Of a stretch of DNA of 11,096 nt, positions 1 to 7,123 are shown piece after piece. The stretch is from JBFIHZ01 sp041601535 (lineage in GTDB: Bacteria; Pseudomonadota; Gammaproteobacteria; Xanthomonadales; SZUA-36). The notes beneath the pieces were generated by a model. The model searched no databases, was not told the origin of the DNA, and saw only the letters and a list, made by a program, of their open reading frames with translations. Numbering within the stretch: position 1 is the stretch's first letter; each line of letters begins with the position of its first letter. Location: the NCBI GenBank assembly GCA_041601535.1, contig JBFIHZ010000109.1, positions 1-11,096 on the forward strand, in the 5' to 3' direction. The translations under genes were made by a program, and so were the position numbers.

Positions 1-637
1 GTATGTCCGCCTGCCGGGCAATACAATCGACCGGCGCCCCTTGCGCGGCAAGATTATCGGCATGCAACACCCGAATGGCGTCCCGCCGGGATGCGTGTTG
101 CGCCAGTTGCTGTGCCAGTTGCGCGCAGAAGTCCCGGATACCGGGTGTGTCCTGCAGCGGCAGCAGCGCCACCGCCCCCAGACCCTGGGTGGATCCCGCT
201 GCCTCCACCTTCGGGGCGCTGACCAATGCGGCTGCCCGTGCTGCCAGTTTCAGCACCAGCGCCGGATGACGTTGCGACAGCACTTCAAACGATTCCCGGC
301 TGATTTTAACCAGCCGGGAATCACGCGTTGCCTGCACTCCGGCGGACCGGGCCTCACCGGTCAGCAGGCCGATTTCACCCACACTTTCTCCGGCTGCAAC
401 GCGCCCCAACAAACGCGGCGGATCAAGCGCCTGGCCTTCCTGCTGTTGCAGCCATACGTTCAGGCGTCCACGCAGCAACAGGTATAAGGAATCTCCGGGG
501 TCACCCTGGTGAAACAGCCACTGGCCACCGGGCAATGAGCAAAACTCCAGGTGTTCCAGCAGGCCATCGAGCTGACCGGGCGGCAACTGAAAATGCGCTT
601 CGAGGGTCTGCAGCGCTCTGGGGTCACTGGAAGGCAT
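1..637 (-). CDS. Cyclic-nucleotide-binding domain protein, probable NTE/patatin-type phospholipase (partial, C-terminus missing)
   Basis: This open frame runs from an ATG at 637 off the left edge, giving 212 codons. It is the first ATG after an in-frame stop at 662-664. Residues about 12-135 look like a cNMP-binding (Crp-type) beta-roll: the FHQGDPGDSLYLLLRGRL stretch, then GESVGEIGLLTGEARSAGVQA, which matches the phosphate-binding cassette pattern G-E-x-x-L-x-x-x-x-R-x-A, then the closing SRLVKISRESFEVL. The next segment (VALLPLQDTPGIRDFCAQLAQQLAQH) resembles the linker that follows the cNMP domain in neuropathy-target-esterase-like proteins, which end in a patatin lysophospholipase domain. 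That catalytic domain would lie outside the window, so the enzyme call is inference; the cNMP domain is firm. The gene follows devC by 69 bases on the same strand and is probably co-transcribed. No strong ribosome-binding site is visible. Alternatives are a stand-alone regulator or another cNMP-fused effector. Confidence 0.72.
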   Translation of the reverse strand, partial: MPSSDPRALQTLEAHFQLPPGQLDGLLEHLEFCSLPGGQWLFHQGDPGDSLYLLLRGRLNVWLQQQEGQALDPPRLLGRVAAGESVGEIGLLTGEARSAGVQATRDSRLVKISRESFEVLSQRHPALVLKLAARAAALVSAPKVEAAGSTQGLGAVALLPLQDTPGIRDFCAQLAQQLAQHASRRDAIRVLHADNLAAQGAPVDCIARQADI

Positions 638-676
638 GTCTATCCGCGGATGCTGCTCAGGTTAACAGGCAAGTCC

Positions 677-683
677 AAAAAAA
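677..683 (-). other. Seven-T run between devC and the cNMP gene
   Basis: The minus strand has seven consecutive T residues 13 nt downstream of the palindrome at 696-709. The palindrome could only fold into a weak 5-bp AT-rich stem and is too far from the T run to form a typical intrinsic terminator, so read-through into the cNMP gene is expected. It could still act as a weak pause or partial polarity site. Confidence 0.2.
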
Positions 684-695
684 GTGGTCGGGACA

Positions 696-709
696 TGAAT
701 ACGTATTCA
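696..709. promoter_or_regulatory. 14-bp perfect palindrome at the devC stop codon
   Basis: The sequence TGAATACGTATTCA is identical on both strands and covers the devC stop codon (707-709 on the plus strand) and the start of the gap before the cNMP gene. The arms TGAAT and ATTCA with a 4-base centre match the outer bases of the enterobacterial ARG box, although the ARG box centre is usually all A/T and boxes usually come in pairs, which is not the case here. It could be an operator for an internal promoter of the cNMP gene. About one perfect 14-bp palindrome is expected by chance in a window this long, so the assignment is weak. Confidence 0.25.
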
Positions 710-1855
710 AAACACATCGGCCGGATCCAGCTTGCGTACCTTGCGCATCGCCAGCAATCCCGAAATGGCACACATGGCCAGCGTCATCAAAAATACATTC
801 AGAGCACGGTCCGCCGTCAGGTGCAGCGGCAGGTTGGTGGCCGCCGCAGCTTTGCCATACAGCCACCAAACCACGGCCACACCGGGAATGAACCCGGCTA
901 CCGCGAGAATTGCGGCCTGCTGCAAAACGATGCCGGAGACGAACGCATTGCGGTAACCCATGGCACGCAGCGTGGCGTACTCATTGAGGTGTTCCGACAC
1001 ATCGGCAAACAGGATCTGATAAACGATGATGGCACCCACAAGAAACCCCATGATGGCACCAAAAGCAAAGATATAACCGATGGGGGTGGCGGAATTCCAG
1101 TAGTCGGTTTCACGCTTGATAAAGTCACTTTTGGTCATGACCAGTACGTCCTTCGGCAGGTAGGCGCGCAGGCGGTCACGCACCGACTGAGCATCGATTC
1201 CGGGTTCCAGCCGGATCAGGCCGAGCTGAATTTCATCTCGGGGGCGCTCAGGGAACAGCCGCAGCCAGTTATCGTCGCTGGTGACAACCGTGCCGTCGAT
1301 GCCGAAGGATGTTCCCAACGTGAACAGGCCAACCACGCGGATTTCGCGGTCGTTGATCTCGGTAACCAGCCCGCCCTGTTCGCGCACGGCCTGAGCCACC
1401 GGCCCGAACTCCGGCCGCGAACCGGCGTCAAACAACACCACATCCTGCTGTTTCAGCAAAGGCTGTATCGCGGCAAAACCTTCCAGGTCGAACAATTCAA
1501 GGTCAGGGTTGAACCCTACCGTGGCAATGCTGCGGCGGTTATTATTCCACGGATTCTTCCACACGCTGGGAAAAATATACACCGGCGTGATGGACGCCAC
1601 GCCCTCCACCCCCAGTGACTGGTACAGGCGCCGCAGGGAAAACGCCTGTGGCCGTACGATAAACACGCTGTCCGGGCTGAACAGCGCGATGTCATAGTTC
1701 ATTCGTTCGTGATAGCGCACCGCGCTTTCAAATAATGCGGAACGGAAACCCAGTTGCATCAGGATCAGCAGCACAGCGAAACCAATACCCGAAACGGCCA
1801 CCAGCAAACGCAACGGACGGTGCTTTAATTGCAGCCAGCCGAGCGGCGCGTTCAT
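707..1855 (-). CDS. devC: DevC-family ABC transporter permease
   Basis: This 382-residue inner-membrane protein matches the DevC family, the permease of the DevBCA exporter that moves glycolipids across the envelope in heterocyst-forming cyanobacteria and has relatives in many Proteobacteria. The topology is MacB/FtsX-like: one membrane helix near residues 17-37, a large periplasmic domain of about 215 residues, then three helices near 258-283, 305-333 and 350-371. The motif EYATLRAMGYRN (292-303) is the cytoplasmic coupling segment expected to contact an ATPase, and the C-terminus RKLDPADVF is typical of the family. The ATG overlaps the adaptor stop codon as ATGA, so translation is probably coupled; no separate ribosome-binding site is clear. 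No ABC ATPase is encoded beside it in the window, so its energy source is either beyond the left edge or shared with another locus. The natural substrate is unknown; lipid export is inferred from the family. Confidence 0.9.
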   Translation of the reverse strand: MNAPLGWLQLKHRPLRLLVAVSGIGFAVLLILMQLGFRSALFESAVRYHERMNYDIALFSPDSVFIVRPQAFSLRRLYQSLGVEGVASITPVYIFPSVWKNPWNNNRRSIATVGFNPDLELFDLEGFAAIQPLLKQQDVVLFDAGSRPEFGPVAQAVREQGGLVTEINDREIRVVGLFTLGTSFGIDGTVVTSDDNWLRLFPERPRDEIQLGLIRLEPGIDAQSVRDRLRAYLPKDVLVMTKSDFIKRETDYWNSATPIGYIFAFGAIMGFLVGAIIVYQILFADVSEHLNEYATLRAMGYRNAFVSGIVLQQAAILAVAGFIPGVAVVWWLYGKAAAATNLPLHLTADRALNVFLMTLAMCAISGLLAMRKVRKLDPADVF

Positions 1856-2802
1856 GGCCGGATCAGCACGTCAACTTGTAAATGGGTCAGGCTGGCAGCG
1901 GCCGCCGCGTCGTCCAGCAGTATTTCCACCTCGATGATACGGGCGTCCTTGCGTGCCGCAGGATCGGTGCCTATTGCGTCCTGCTTGGCTACCCGCGGCC
2001 GGATGCGCTTCACCGTGCCGCTCAATGGCTTGGCCAGCGCCTTACTGCTGACCGTTGCCTGCTGGCCCGGCCTGACCCGGGCAATATCGGTTTCATACAC
2101 CTCGGCAATGGCGTACATGCGGTGGACCTGGGCCAGTTCGACCACGCCATCGCCCGCCGTCAGTTCACCCGGCTGGGCCACCACTTTCAGCACACGCCCG
2201 TCCACCGGAGCGCGCACATAAGAACGCCGGAGCTCGGTTTCAATGCGTTTGACATGTGCCGCCGCAACGGCAATATCGGCTTCGGCGGCATAGGCCGTGG
2301 CCTTTGCTGCGGTACATGAAGCTGCCATGGCTTCAGCCTGTCCCGCGGCTGCTTCGGCTTCTTCCTCGCCCGCCATGCCTTTTTTGAGCAAGGCGGACCG
2401 GCGCAAAGACTCATTTTCGGCCACGCGGGCGTGCACACAGGCTTCATCGGCGCTGCTGCCTGCGGCCTGCGCCTGGCGCACCGCCAGCTCATAACGGGCC
2501 TGCGCCTCCTCCAGCTCGGCCTGTACCAGGTCGACCGTATCAATCACGGCCAGCAACTGCCCGGCTTTCACATCATCATTGGTCTCAACAAGAACTTCTT
2601 TGACCAATGCGCCGGAAATGGATTGCGGAGTCAGCGCGGCAGCGACATGAATAATGCCATGCTCGGGCTCCAGCCGGCCCAGCGCTGATACTGCGTCTTC
2701 GGTGGCTTGCTGGGCGTACAGCAAGCCGCAGTACAGTAACAGGACAAGGCAGCAGCCCACCCGATTCAGTCTCCTAGCGGCTTTGCGCACCTGGGTACTC
2801 AT
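1852..2802 (-). CDS. devB: DevB-like HlyD-family periplasmic adaptor of the ABC exporter
   Basis: This 316-residue protein has an N-terminal hydrophobic signal or anchor (about residues 14-30, ending LLYA-QQ). The first lipoyl half spans about 40-90 (ALGRLEPEHG start, then VKAGQLLAVID). An alpha-helical hairpin covers about 92-193, followed by the second lipoyl half beginning SYVRAPVDGRV (194-204). A beta-barrel follows, with MYAIAEVYETDIARVRPGQ (229-247), then DPAARKDARIIEVEILLD (280-297), which is characteristic of DevB rather than of RND adaptors. In the family this protein bridges the inner-membrane permease to a TolC-like outer-membrane channel. It is the first gene of the minus-strand operon, and its stop overlaps the devC start by four bases. 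GGAAG (2809-2813 on the complementary strand) lies 6 nt upstream of the ATG. Two cysteines, C122 and C163, sit on opposite arms of the hairpin at equal distance from its tip. Confidence 0.88.
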   Translation of the reverse strand: MSTQVRKAARRLNRVGCCLVLLLYCGLLYAQQATEDAVSALGRLEPEHGIIHVAAALTPQSISGALVKEVLVETNDDVKAGQLLAVIDTVDLVQAELEEAQARYELAVRQAQAAGSSADEACVHARVAENESLRRSALLKKGMAGEEEAEAAAGQAEAMAASCTAAKATAYAAEADIAVAAAHVKRIETELRRSYVRAPVDGRVLKVVAQPGELTAGDGVVELAQVHRMYAIAEVYETDIARVRPGQQATVSSKALAKPLSGTVKRIRPRVAKQDAIGTDPAARKDARIIEVEILLDDAAAAASLTHLQVDVLIRP

Positions 2803-2960
2803 GAATTGCTTCCGTGATGTTGTTGGTCTCGCAGTCCGGTCAAGCCCGGTTGCCTGCGTCTTGCTGTTTTACGGTCGGCTTACTTTACACCAAACGCATT
2901 ATGAAAATAGTCCACAGGCCAGAATGCCACTGGCTCCGACTACGTACGCAAGACCAAACG

Positions 2961-2973
2961 CCGGATAATCCGG
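2961..2973. promoter_or_regulatory. Palindrome in the devB/DUF4212 divergent region, with a related half-matching site at 3020-3028
   Basis: CCGGATAATCCGG has two perfect 6-bp arms around a single central base. A related sequence, GGATTATCT at 3020-3028, matches eight consecutive bases of the opposite strand of the first site and lies 57 bp downstream, 64 bp before the DUF4212 start. A further TACGTA palindrome sits at 2941-2946. The whole 289-base gap (2803-3091) is the only space for the divergent promoters of the DevBC operon and the symporter operon. No convincing sigma-70 promoter could be picked; CATAAT on the minus strand (2898-2903 in plus coordinates) is the best -10-like hexamer but lacks a good -35. 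The operator reading is inference, since short palindromes of this size occur by chance. Confidence 0.28.
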
Positions 2974-3091
2974 AGGTGCCCGGCTGGCCCGGCTGCGGCC
3001 CAATGTGGCCCGCATCACTGGATTATCTGCCTGTGGTGCTGCTACTTTAGCCGTGACGCGACCCTGCCTTAAGACTCAACAAGGAACTGGC

Positions 3092-3388
3092 ATGCATAAA
3101 AACAATCCATCCCTGTCCAGCCAGGCCTATTGGAAAGCCAATCTGCGTCTGCTGGCCGTTTGCCTGCTGATCTGGTTTACCGTTTCTTTCGGTTTTGGGA
3201 TTCTGCTGGTGGAACAGCTTAACCAGGTTCGTTTCTTTGGCTTCAAGCTGGGTTTCTGGTTTGCCCAGCAGGGCTCTATCTATGTCTTCCTGTTGCTGAT
3301 TGTTTTCTATGCAGTGCGCATGAACGCGCTGGACCGCAAGTTCGGTGTTGATGAACAGACGGATGACAACAGGGAGCACGCAGAATGA
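3092..3388 (+). CDS. DUF4212 family small subunit of sodium:solute symporter
   Basis: This 98-residue membrane protein has two predicted helices (about residues 18-40 and 53-77). It carries the family hallmarks YWKANLRLL near the N-terminus, the central stretch GFKLGFWFAQQGSIYVFLLL, and MNALDRKFGVDE after the second helix. Such proteins are encoded directly before the large sodium:solute symporter subunit and are thought to act with it; the exact role of the small subunit is not settled. The start at 3092 is chosen because AAGGA (3081-3085) lies 6 nt upstream and the family pattern begins just after this methionine; an in-frame ATG at 3005 would add 29 unlike residues. The stop overlaps the symporter start as ATGA, so the two are translationally coupled. 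The charged C-terminal tail (DEQTDDNREHAE) is probably cytoplasmic. Confidence 0.93.
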   Translation: MHKNNPSLSSQAYWKANLRLLAVCLLIWFTVSFGFGILLVEQLNQVRFFGFKLGFWFAQQGSIYVFLLLIVFYAVRMNALDRKFGVDEQTDDNREHAE

Positions 3389-5145
3389 GCCTGCAAACCA
3401 TGACCTATCTGGTCGTCGGACTGAGTTTTCTGGTCTATATCATTATTGCCGTCGCATCGCGCGCCCGCTCCACCGGGGATTTCTACGTCGCTGACAAGCA
3501 CGTCCACCCGGTAGCCAATGGCATGGCCACCGCCGCCGACTGGATGTCGGCCGCCTCGTTCATTTCCATGGCCGGGCTGATTTCCATACTCGGCTATGGT
3601 GGATCGGTATACCTGATGGGCTGGACCGGCGGTTACGTGCTGCTGGCCCTGCTGCTGGCACCGTACCTGCGCAAGTACGGCAAATTCACCGTTCCCGAGT
3701 TTATCGGCGACCGCTATTACTCCAATGCGGCCCGCGTGGTGGCGGTCATATGCCTGATCTTCATCTCTTTTACCTACGTAGCCGGCCAGATGCGCGGCGT
3801 GGGCATCGTTTTTTCACGATTCCTGGAAGTGCCGGTGCATATCGGCCTGCTGATCGGCATGGGCATCGTGTTTATTTACGCCGTGCTGGGCGGCATGAAG
3901 GGCATTACCTACACGCAGGTGGCGCAATACTGTGTGCTGGTATTCGCCTATACCGTGCCGGCGGTATTTATTGCCTTGCAGATCACCGGTAACCCGGTGC
4001 CGCAGCTGGGCCTGGGTGCGCAACTGGCGCAGGAGAATACCTACCTGCTGGACAAGCTGGATGGCCTGGTGACCGAGCTGGGATTCCGTGCGTTCACCGA
4101 AGGCAATAAAAGCACCATCGACATGTTTATGATCACGCTGGCGCTGATGGTCGGCACCGCCGGACTGCCGCACGTTATCGTGCGGTTTTTTACGGTTCCC
4201 AAGGTATCAGATGCGCGTAAATCCGCTGGTTATGCACTGCTGTTTATCGCCGTGCTGTACACCACCGCCCCGGCGGTCGGCGCGATGGCCCGGCTGAACC
4301 TGATCAATACGCTGAATCCCGGCGAAATCGGCGCAGTGGATGGCAGCCTGGTGTACGCGGAACGCCCCAGCTGGTTCCGCACCTGGGAAGAAACCGGCTT
4401 GCTGGGTTTTGAAGATCACAATGGCGATGGCCGCATCCAGTATTACAACGACACCAACCCGGATTTTGCGGCACGTGCCGAATCTTATGGCTGGCAGGGT
4501 AACGAACTGCAGGTTGACCCGGATATCATGGTACTGGCCAACCCGGAAATCTCGCGGCTGCCCAACTGGGTAATCGCGCTGGTGGCAGCCGGCGGCATAG
4601 CCGCCGCGCTGTCCACGGCCGCTGGCTTGCTGCTGGTGATTTCATCATCCTTTTCGCACGACCTGCTCAAGGGCATCATGCTGCCCGGCATCACGGAAAA
4701 AGACGAGCTACGTGCCAGCCGTGTGGCTGCGGCCTTTGCCATCGTGGTGGCCGGCTACCTGGGCTATAACCCGCCCGGCTTTGTCGCCCAGGTGGTGGCC
4801 TTTGCCTTCGGTCTGGCGGCCTCCTCCCTGTTCCCGGCCATCCTGATGGGCATTTTCAGCAAGCGCATCAACAAGGCCGGGGCCATTGCCGGCATGCTCA
4901 GCGGACTGGTGTTTACCTTCAGTTACATCATTATCTTCAAAGGGGTTTTCTTTGAACCGCTGAGGGAAAACATACCGCAGAACTGGCTTTTCGGCATTTC
5001 ACCGGAAGGCATAGGTGTGATTGGCATGTTGCTGAATTTCGCGGTGGCGACGGTCGTCAGCCGGCTTGGCGCAGCACCGCCTGCCGAAGTGCAGCAAATG
5101 GTGGAAAACATACGCGTTCCGCGGCAGCAGACCGTACCCCACTGA
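3385..5145 (+). CDS. Sodium:solute symporter large subunit (VC_2705-type, acetate permease-like)
   Basis: This 586-residue protein of the SSS family probably couples Na+ entry to uptake of a small monocarboxylate such as acetate; the substrate is inferred from similarity to ActP-like members. The N-terminal signature STGDFYVADKHVHPVANGMA is followed by the first core helix ADWMSAASFISMAG. The helix containing LSTAAGLLLVISSS (S410, T411 and the following serines) corresponds to the helix contributing Ser/Thr ligands to the conserved sodium site. Between a helix ending near residue 307 and the next starting near 394 there is a long loop of about 87 residues, probably extracytoplasmic, with an EF-hand-like segment DHNGDGRIQYYN (344-355). 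The pairing with DUF4212 supports the two-subunit subgroup. Acetyl-CoA synthetase, often linked to such transporters, is not in the window. The gene is intact and ends convergent to the TPR gene. Confidence 0.93.
   Translation: MSLQTMTYLVVGLSFLVYIIIAVASRARSTGDFYVADKHVHPVANGMATAADWMSAASFISMAGLISILGYGGSVYLMGWTGGYVLLALLLAPYLRKYGKFTVPEFIGDRYYSNAARVVAVICLIFISFTYVAGQMRGVGIVFSRFLEVPVHIGLLIGMGIVFIYAVLGGMKGITYTQVAQYCVLVFAYTVPAVFIALQITGNPVPQLGLGAQLAQENTYLLDKLDGLVTELGFRAFTEGNKSTIDMFMITLALMVGTAGLPHVIVRFFTVPKVSDARKSAGYALLFIAVLYTTAPAVGAMARLNLINTLNPGEIGAVDGSLVYAERPSWFRTWEETGLLGFEDHNGDGRIQYYNDTNPDFAARAESYGWQGNELQVDPDIMVLANPEISRLPNWVIALVAAGGIAAALSTAAGLLLVISSSFSHDLLKGIMLPGITEKDELRASRVAAAFAIVVAGYLGYNPPGFVAQVVAFAFGLAASSLFPAILMGIFSKRINKAGAIAGMLSGLVFTFSYIIIFKGVFFEPLRENIPQNWLFGISPEGIGVIGMLLNFAVATVVSRLGAAPPAEVQQMVENIRVPRQQTVPH
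4414..4449 (+). other. EF-hand-like calcium-loop segment within the symporter
   Basis: Codons 344-355 encode DHNGDGRIQYYN. Positions 1, 3 and 5 are D, N and D, position 6 is G and position 8 is I, as in the canonical EF-hand or dockerin loop; position 12 is N rather than the usual E or D, although D356 follows directly. It lies in the long loop before the helix holding the sodium-site serine and threonine. I recall a similar stretch in homologues of this subgroup, so it is probably a family trait. Calcium binding itself is inference. Confidence 0.5.
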
Positions 5146-5179
5146 CGTCATCCAGTTCCGCCACGCCTGCACTCAGGCC

Positions 5180-5213
5180 GGCGCCACAGCGCCTGGCTGG
5201 TGATTGTGGCCAG
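5180..5213. terminator. Possible hairpins between convergent genes (weak terminator candidate)
   Basis: The 81-base gap between the symporter stop and the TPR gene stop contains a perfect 5-bp stem GGCGC/GCGCC with a CACA loop (5180-5193). Next to it is a second possible stem, CTGGC (5193-5197) with GCCAG (5209-5213). Neither is followed by a T run on either strand, so intrinsic termination is doubtful; it may simply be GC-rich spacer. Confidence 0.22.
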
Positions 5214-5226
5214 TCAAACGGTGTAT

Positions 5227-6969
5227 TTATGGCTTGTCCAGCGCATCCACGCGTCGCTGGACTGGCTTGTCGGCGTCATGCCACAAGGTGGCCAGTTTCT
5301 GGCGGGTGTACTCTGCCTCTGCTTCCCGTCCCAGCCTGAACTGGGCACGTGCCAGGCCTTGCAGTGACCTCACGCGCAGCCGGGCGCGGCGCAGTTGCAA
5401 TTCAAAGGCATCGGCCGCGTCGGCATATTTGCCGGCATGCAGCAGCATCTCGCCATGCAGTTCTGCGGCCGGCCAATCCACGAACGGCGGGCCAAAAGCA
5501 TAAGGCATCTCCCCTTCCATCCGGCTGGCACCAGCCGCCAATGCCGCGGCAGCCGCGGTTTCACCGCGGGCAAACTCGATACCCGCCAGCATTTCCTGCT
5601 GCAACACGTCCAGCCGTTGCAAATACTGCTGCTGCGAGGGATTTAGTTCACCACGCTGCCGCAAGGCGCTTTTCAGCTCGGTATGCAGCCGCTGGAATTG
5701 CTCCAGGTACTGGCGGGCACTGGCAGCCTGGCCGCTATGAGCGGCGCGCATGCTCTGGATAAAGGTAAAGTTCAGATTGGGGTCAAAGGCATCACCCATG
5801 TTGAATTTCAAGCCGGCTATCTCGTCTTCCCAGTCACGGGTCTCAATCAGGTAGCGGGTCCACATCTGTACTACCGAGCCGACCTGGGACCGGTCCGGAT
5901 CGAGCAGCAGGCGGTCTTGCGGCGCTGTTCCGTTCGCCTGCAACTCCTCCACGGCCTCTTGCAGCAGCTCCCGGGCCTGCCTGACCTTGCCCTGTTGCAG
6001 GTAGCCATACAGCAACCAGAAGGAGTAATGGCCCCAATGCCGTGCCGGCTCACCCGTTTCGATGCGCATCGCGTTTTGCACTTTCACCGCCGCGATATTG
6101 GCCATGACCACGTCATCCCACATGCCCAGCGCGGTGAAGATATGCGAGGTCATATGCTGGGAATGACCCGCGTCGGGCGCCATTTTGGCCAGGGCGCGCG
6201 CCGCCGCCAGGCCCAGCACGGCATGATCGGGATCATCCACCCCATGAATCAGGTAATGCGCGGCGCCCGGGTGCTGTGGATTGGCGCTGAACACATTCTG
6301 CGCGATGGCAGTGCACAACATGTAATCCGCAATATCCCGTACCCCGGCGTGCACGCCGAGCAGGGACAGCGCATAGAATAGCTGCACTTCGTGGTCGTGC
6401 GGAAATCGTGCCGCCATCTGCTCCAGTGCGCGCGAGTAAGCCCGGTCGCGTTGTGCCTTGCTGCCTTCGCCATACAGCTGTTCCAGCGAGGCGAGAAAGG
6501 CCTTTTCCCTGGGGTCGGCGGTGGCATCCAAACGCTGCACGGGGGTGACCCCCAGTTTCAGCAAGGCCGTGCGCGCCGCAGGCAGATCCTGCTCGTCCCA
6601 CACGGGGTGGTTGAATGTCATGGCTTCGCCCCAGTACGCCATGGCGAATGCCGGGTCCAGTTCCTGCGCGCGCAGGAATTCCGCGCGGGCGAACGGATAT
6701 TCGAACAGGTGCAATAACAGCATGCCGCGAATAAAGGCCTGTTGCGCGGCTTCCGAACGGGTACTGGTGGGAAAGTCGATCTCGCCCAGCACCCGTGCGG
6801 CGGTGTCCGCCGGTCCGGCATCATCATGCGCCAGCAGCCTGCCACCCGGCCCGGGTGAAACGCCCAGCACGGTGGCCAGCAGCGCCGTCCAGCAAAGCAA
6901 GCGGCAACGTCTGCCCAGGCGGGATCTGATCAAAAGCACGCGGCCACACTGGCCCGGTTCATGATTCAT
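5227..6969 (-). CDS. Exported TPR-like protein with clustered conserved-looking histidines, function unknown
   Basis: This 580-residue protein starts at the ATG at 6969, preceded 5 nt upstream by GGGAG (6975-6979, complementary strand). A longer frame back to 7203 would overlap the start of the divergent kinase and lacks this support. Residues 14-47 form an arginine-rich then hydrophobic segment (LLCWTALLATVLGVS) ending near LLA-HDD, consistent with a signal peptide or lipid-free anchor. The mature part is helical with TPR-like units, for example around 88-121 (YPFARAEFLRAQELDPAFAMAYWGEA) and 500-560 near the C-terminus. The middle holds histidine clusters: HPGAAHYLIH (233-242), DDPDH (245-249), HSQHMTSHIF (269-278) and HWGH (311-314). 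Similar uncharacterised TPR proteins occur in Acidobacteria and Proteobacteria. The clustered His/Asp suggests a metal or cofactor site, but this is inference. It stands alone, convergent with the symporter and divergent from the kinase. Confidence 0.82.
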   Translation of the reverse strand: MNHEPGQCGRVLLIRSRLGRRCRLLCWTALLATVLGVSPGPGGRLLAHDDAGPADTAARVLGEIDFPTSTRSEAAQQAFIRGMLLLHLFEYPFARAEFLRAQELDPAFAMAYWGEAMTFNHPVWDEQDLPAARTALLKLGVTPVQRLDATADPREKAFLASLEQLYGEGSKAQRDRAYSRALEQMAARFPHDHEVQLFYALSLLGVHAGVRDIADYMLCTAIAQNVFSANPQHPGAAHYLIHGVDDPDHAVLGLAAARALAKMAPDAGHSQHMTSHIFTALGMWDDVVMANIAAVKVQNAMRIETGEPARHWGHYSFWLLYGYLQQGKVRQARELLQEAVEELQANGTAPQDRLLLDPDRSQVGSVVQMWTRYLIETRDWEDEIAGLKFNMGDAFDPNLNFTFIQSMRAAHSGQAASARQYLEQFQRLHTELKSALRQRGELNPSQQQYLQRLDVLQQEMLAGIEFARGETAAAAALAAGASRMEGEMPYAFGPPFVDWPAAELHGEMLLHAGKYADAADAFELQLRRARLRVRSLQGLARAQFRLGREAEAEYTRQKLATLWHDADKPVQRRVDALDKP

Positions 6970-7123
6970 CTGCACTCCCTGCACGGTTTGCGGAAAGCGC
7001 TCATGATCGCAGTTCCCGCCCGGCCCTGTAAACCGACAAGCCGGCGGTAAACGGGAGCACGGTGCGCCGCCGCTTATTGTAGGATAGGAGCTGGACACGA
7101 CAGATACCGCCTGCAGGGTCTTC
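6970..7123. promoter_or_regulatory. Divergent promoter region between the TPR gene and the deoxynucleoside kinase
   Basis: These 154 bases separate two divergent start codons and must hold both promoters if each gene has its own. On the plus strand, TATTGT (7075-7080) and TAGGAT (7080-7085) are -10-like, but neither has a good -35 at the right spacing. No strong inverted repeat was seen. The assignment rests on gene orientation only. Confidence 0.4.

Noticed and set aside
41..891. Overlapping plus-strand frames at the left edge
   Set aside because: The minus strand encodes an uninterrupted cNMP-binding domain here; the plus frames have no family features.
551..1618. 355-codon plus-strand open frame opposite devC
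   Set aside because: It is antisense to a clear DevC protein, has no recognisable domain and reads as low-hydrophobic Gln/His/Arg-rich sequence typical of shadow frames in GC-rich DNA.
3005..3091. 29-residue N-terminal extension of the DUF4212 protein
   Set aside because: The added residues are unlike the family, and a good ribosome-binding site lies directly before the ATG at 3092.
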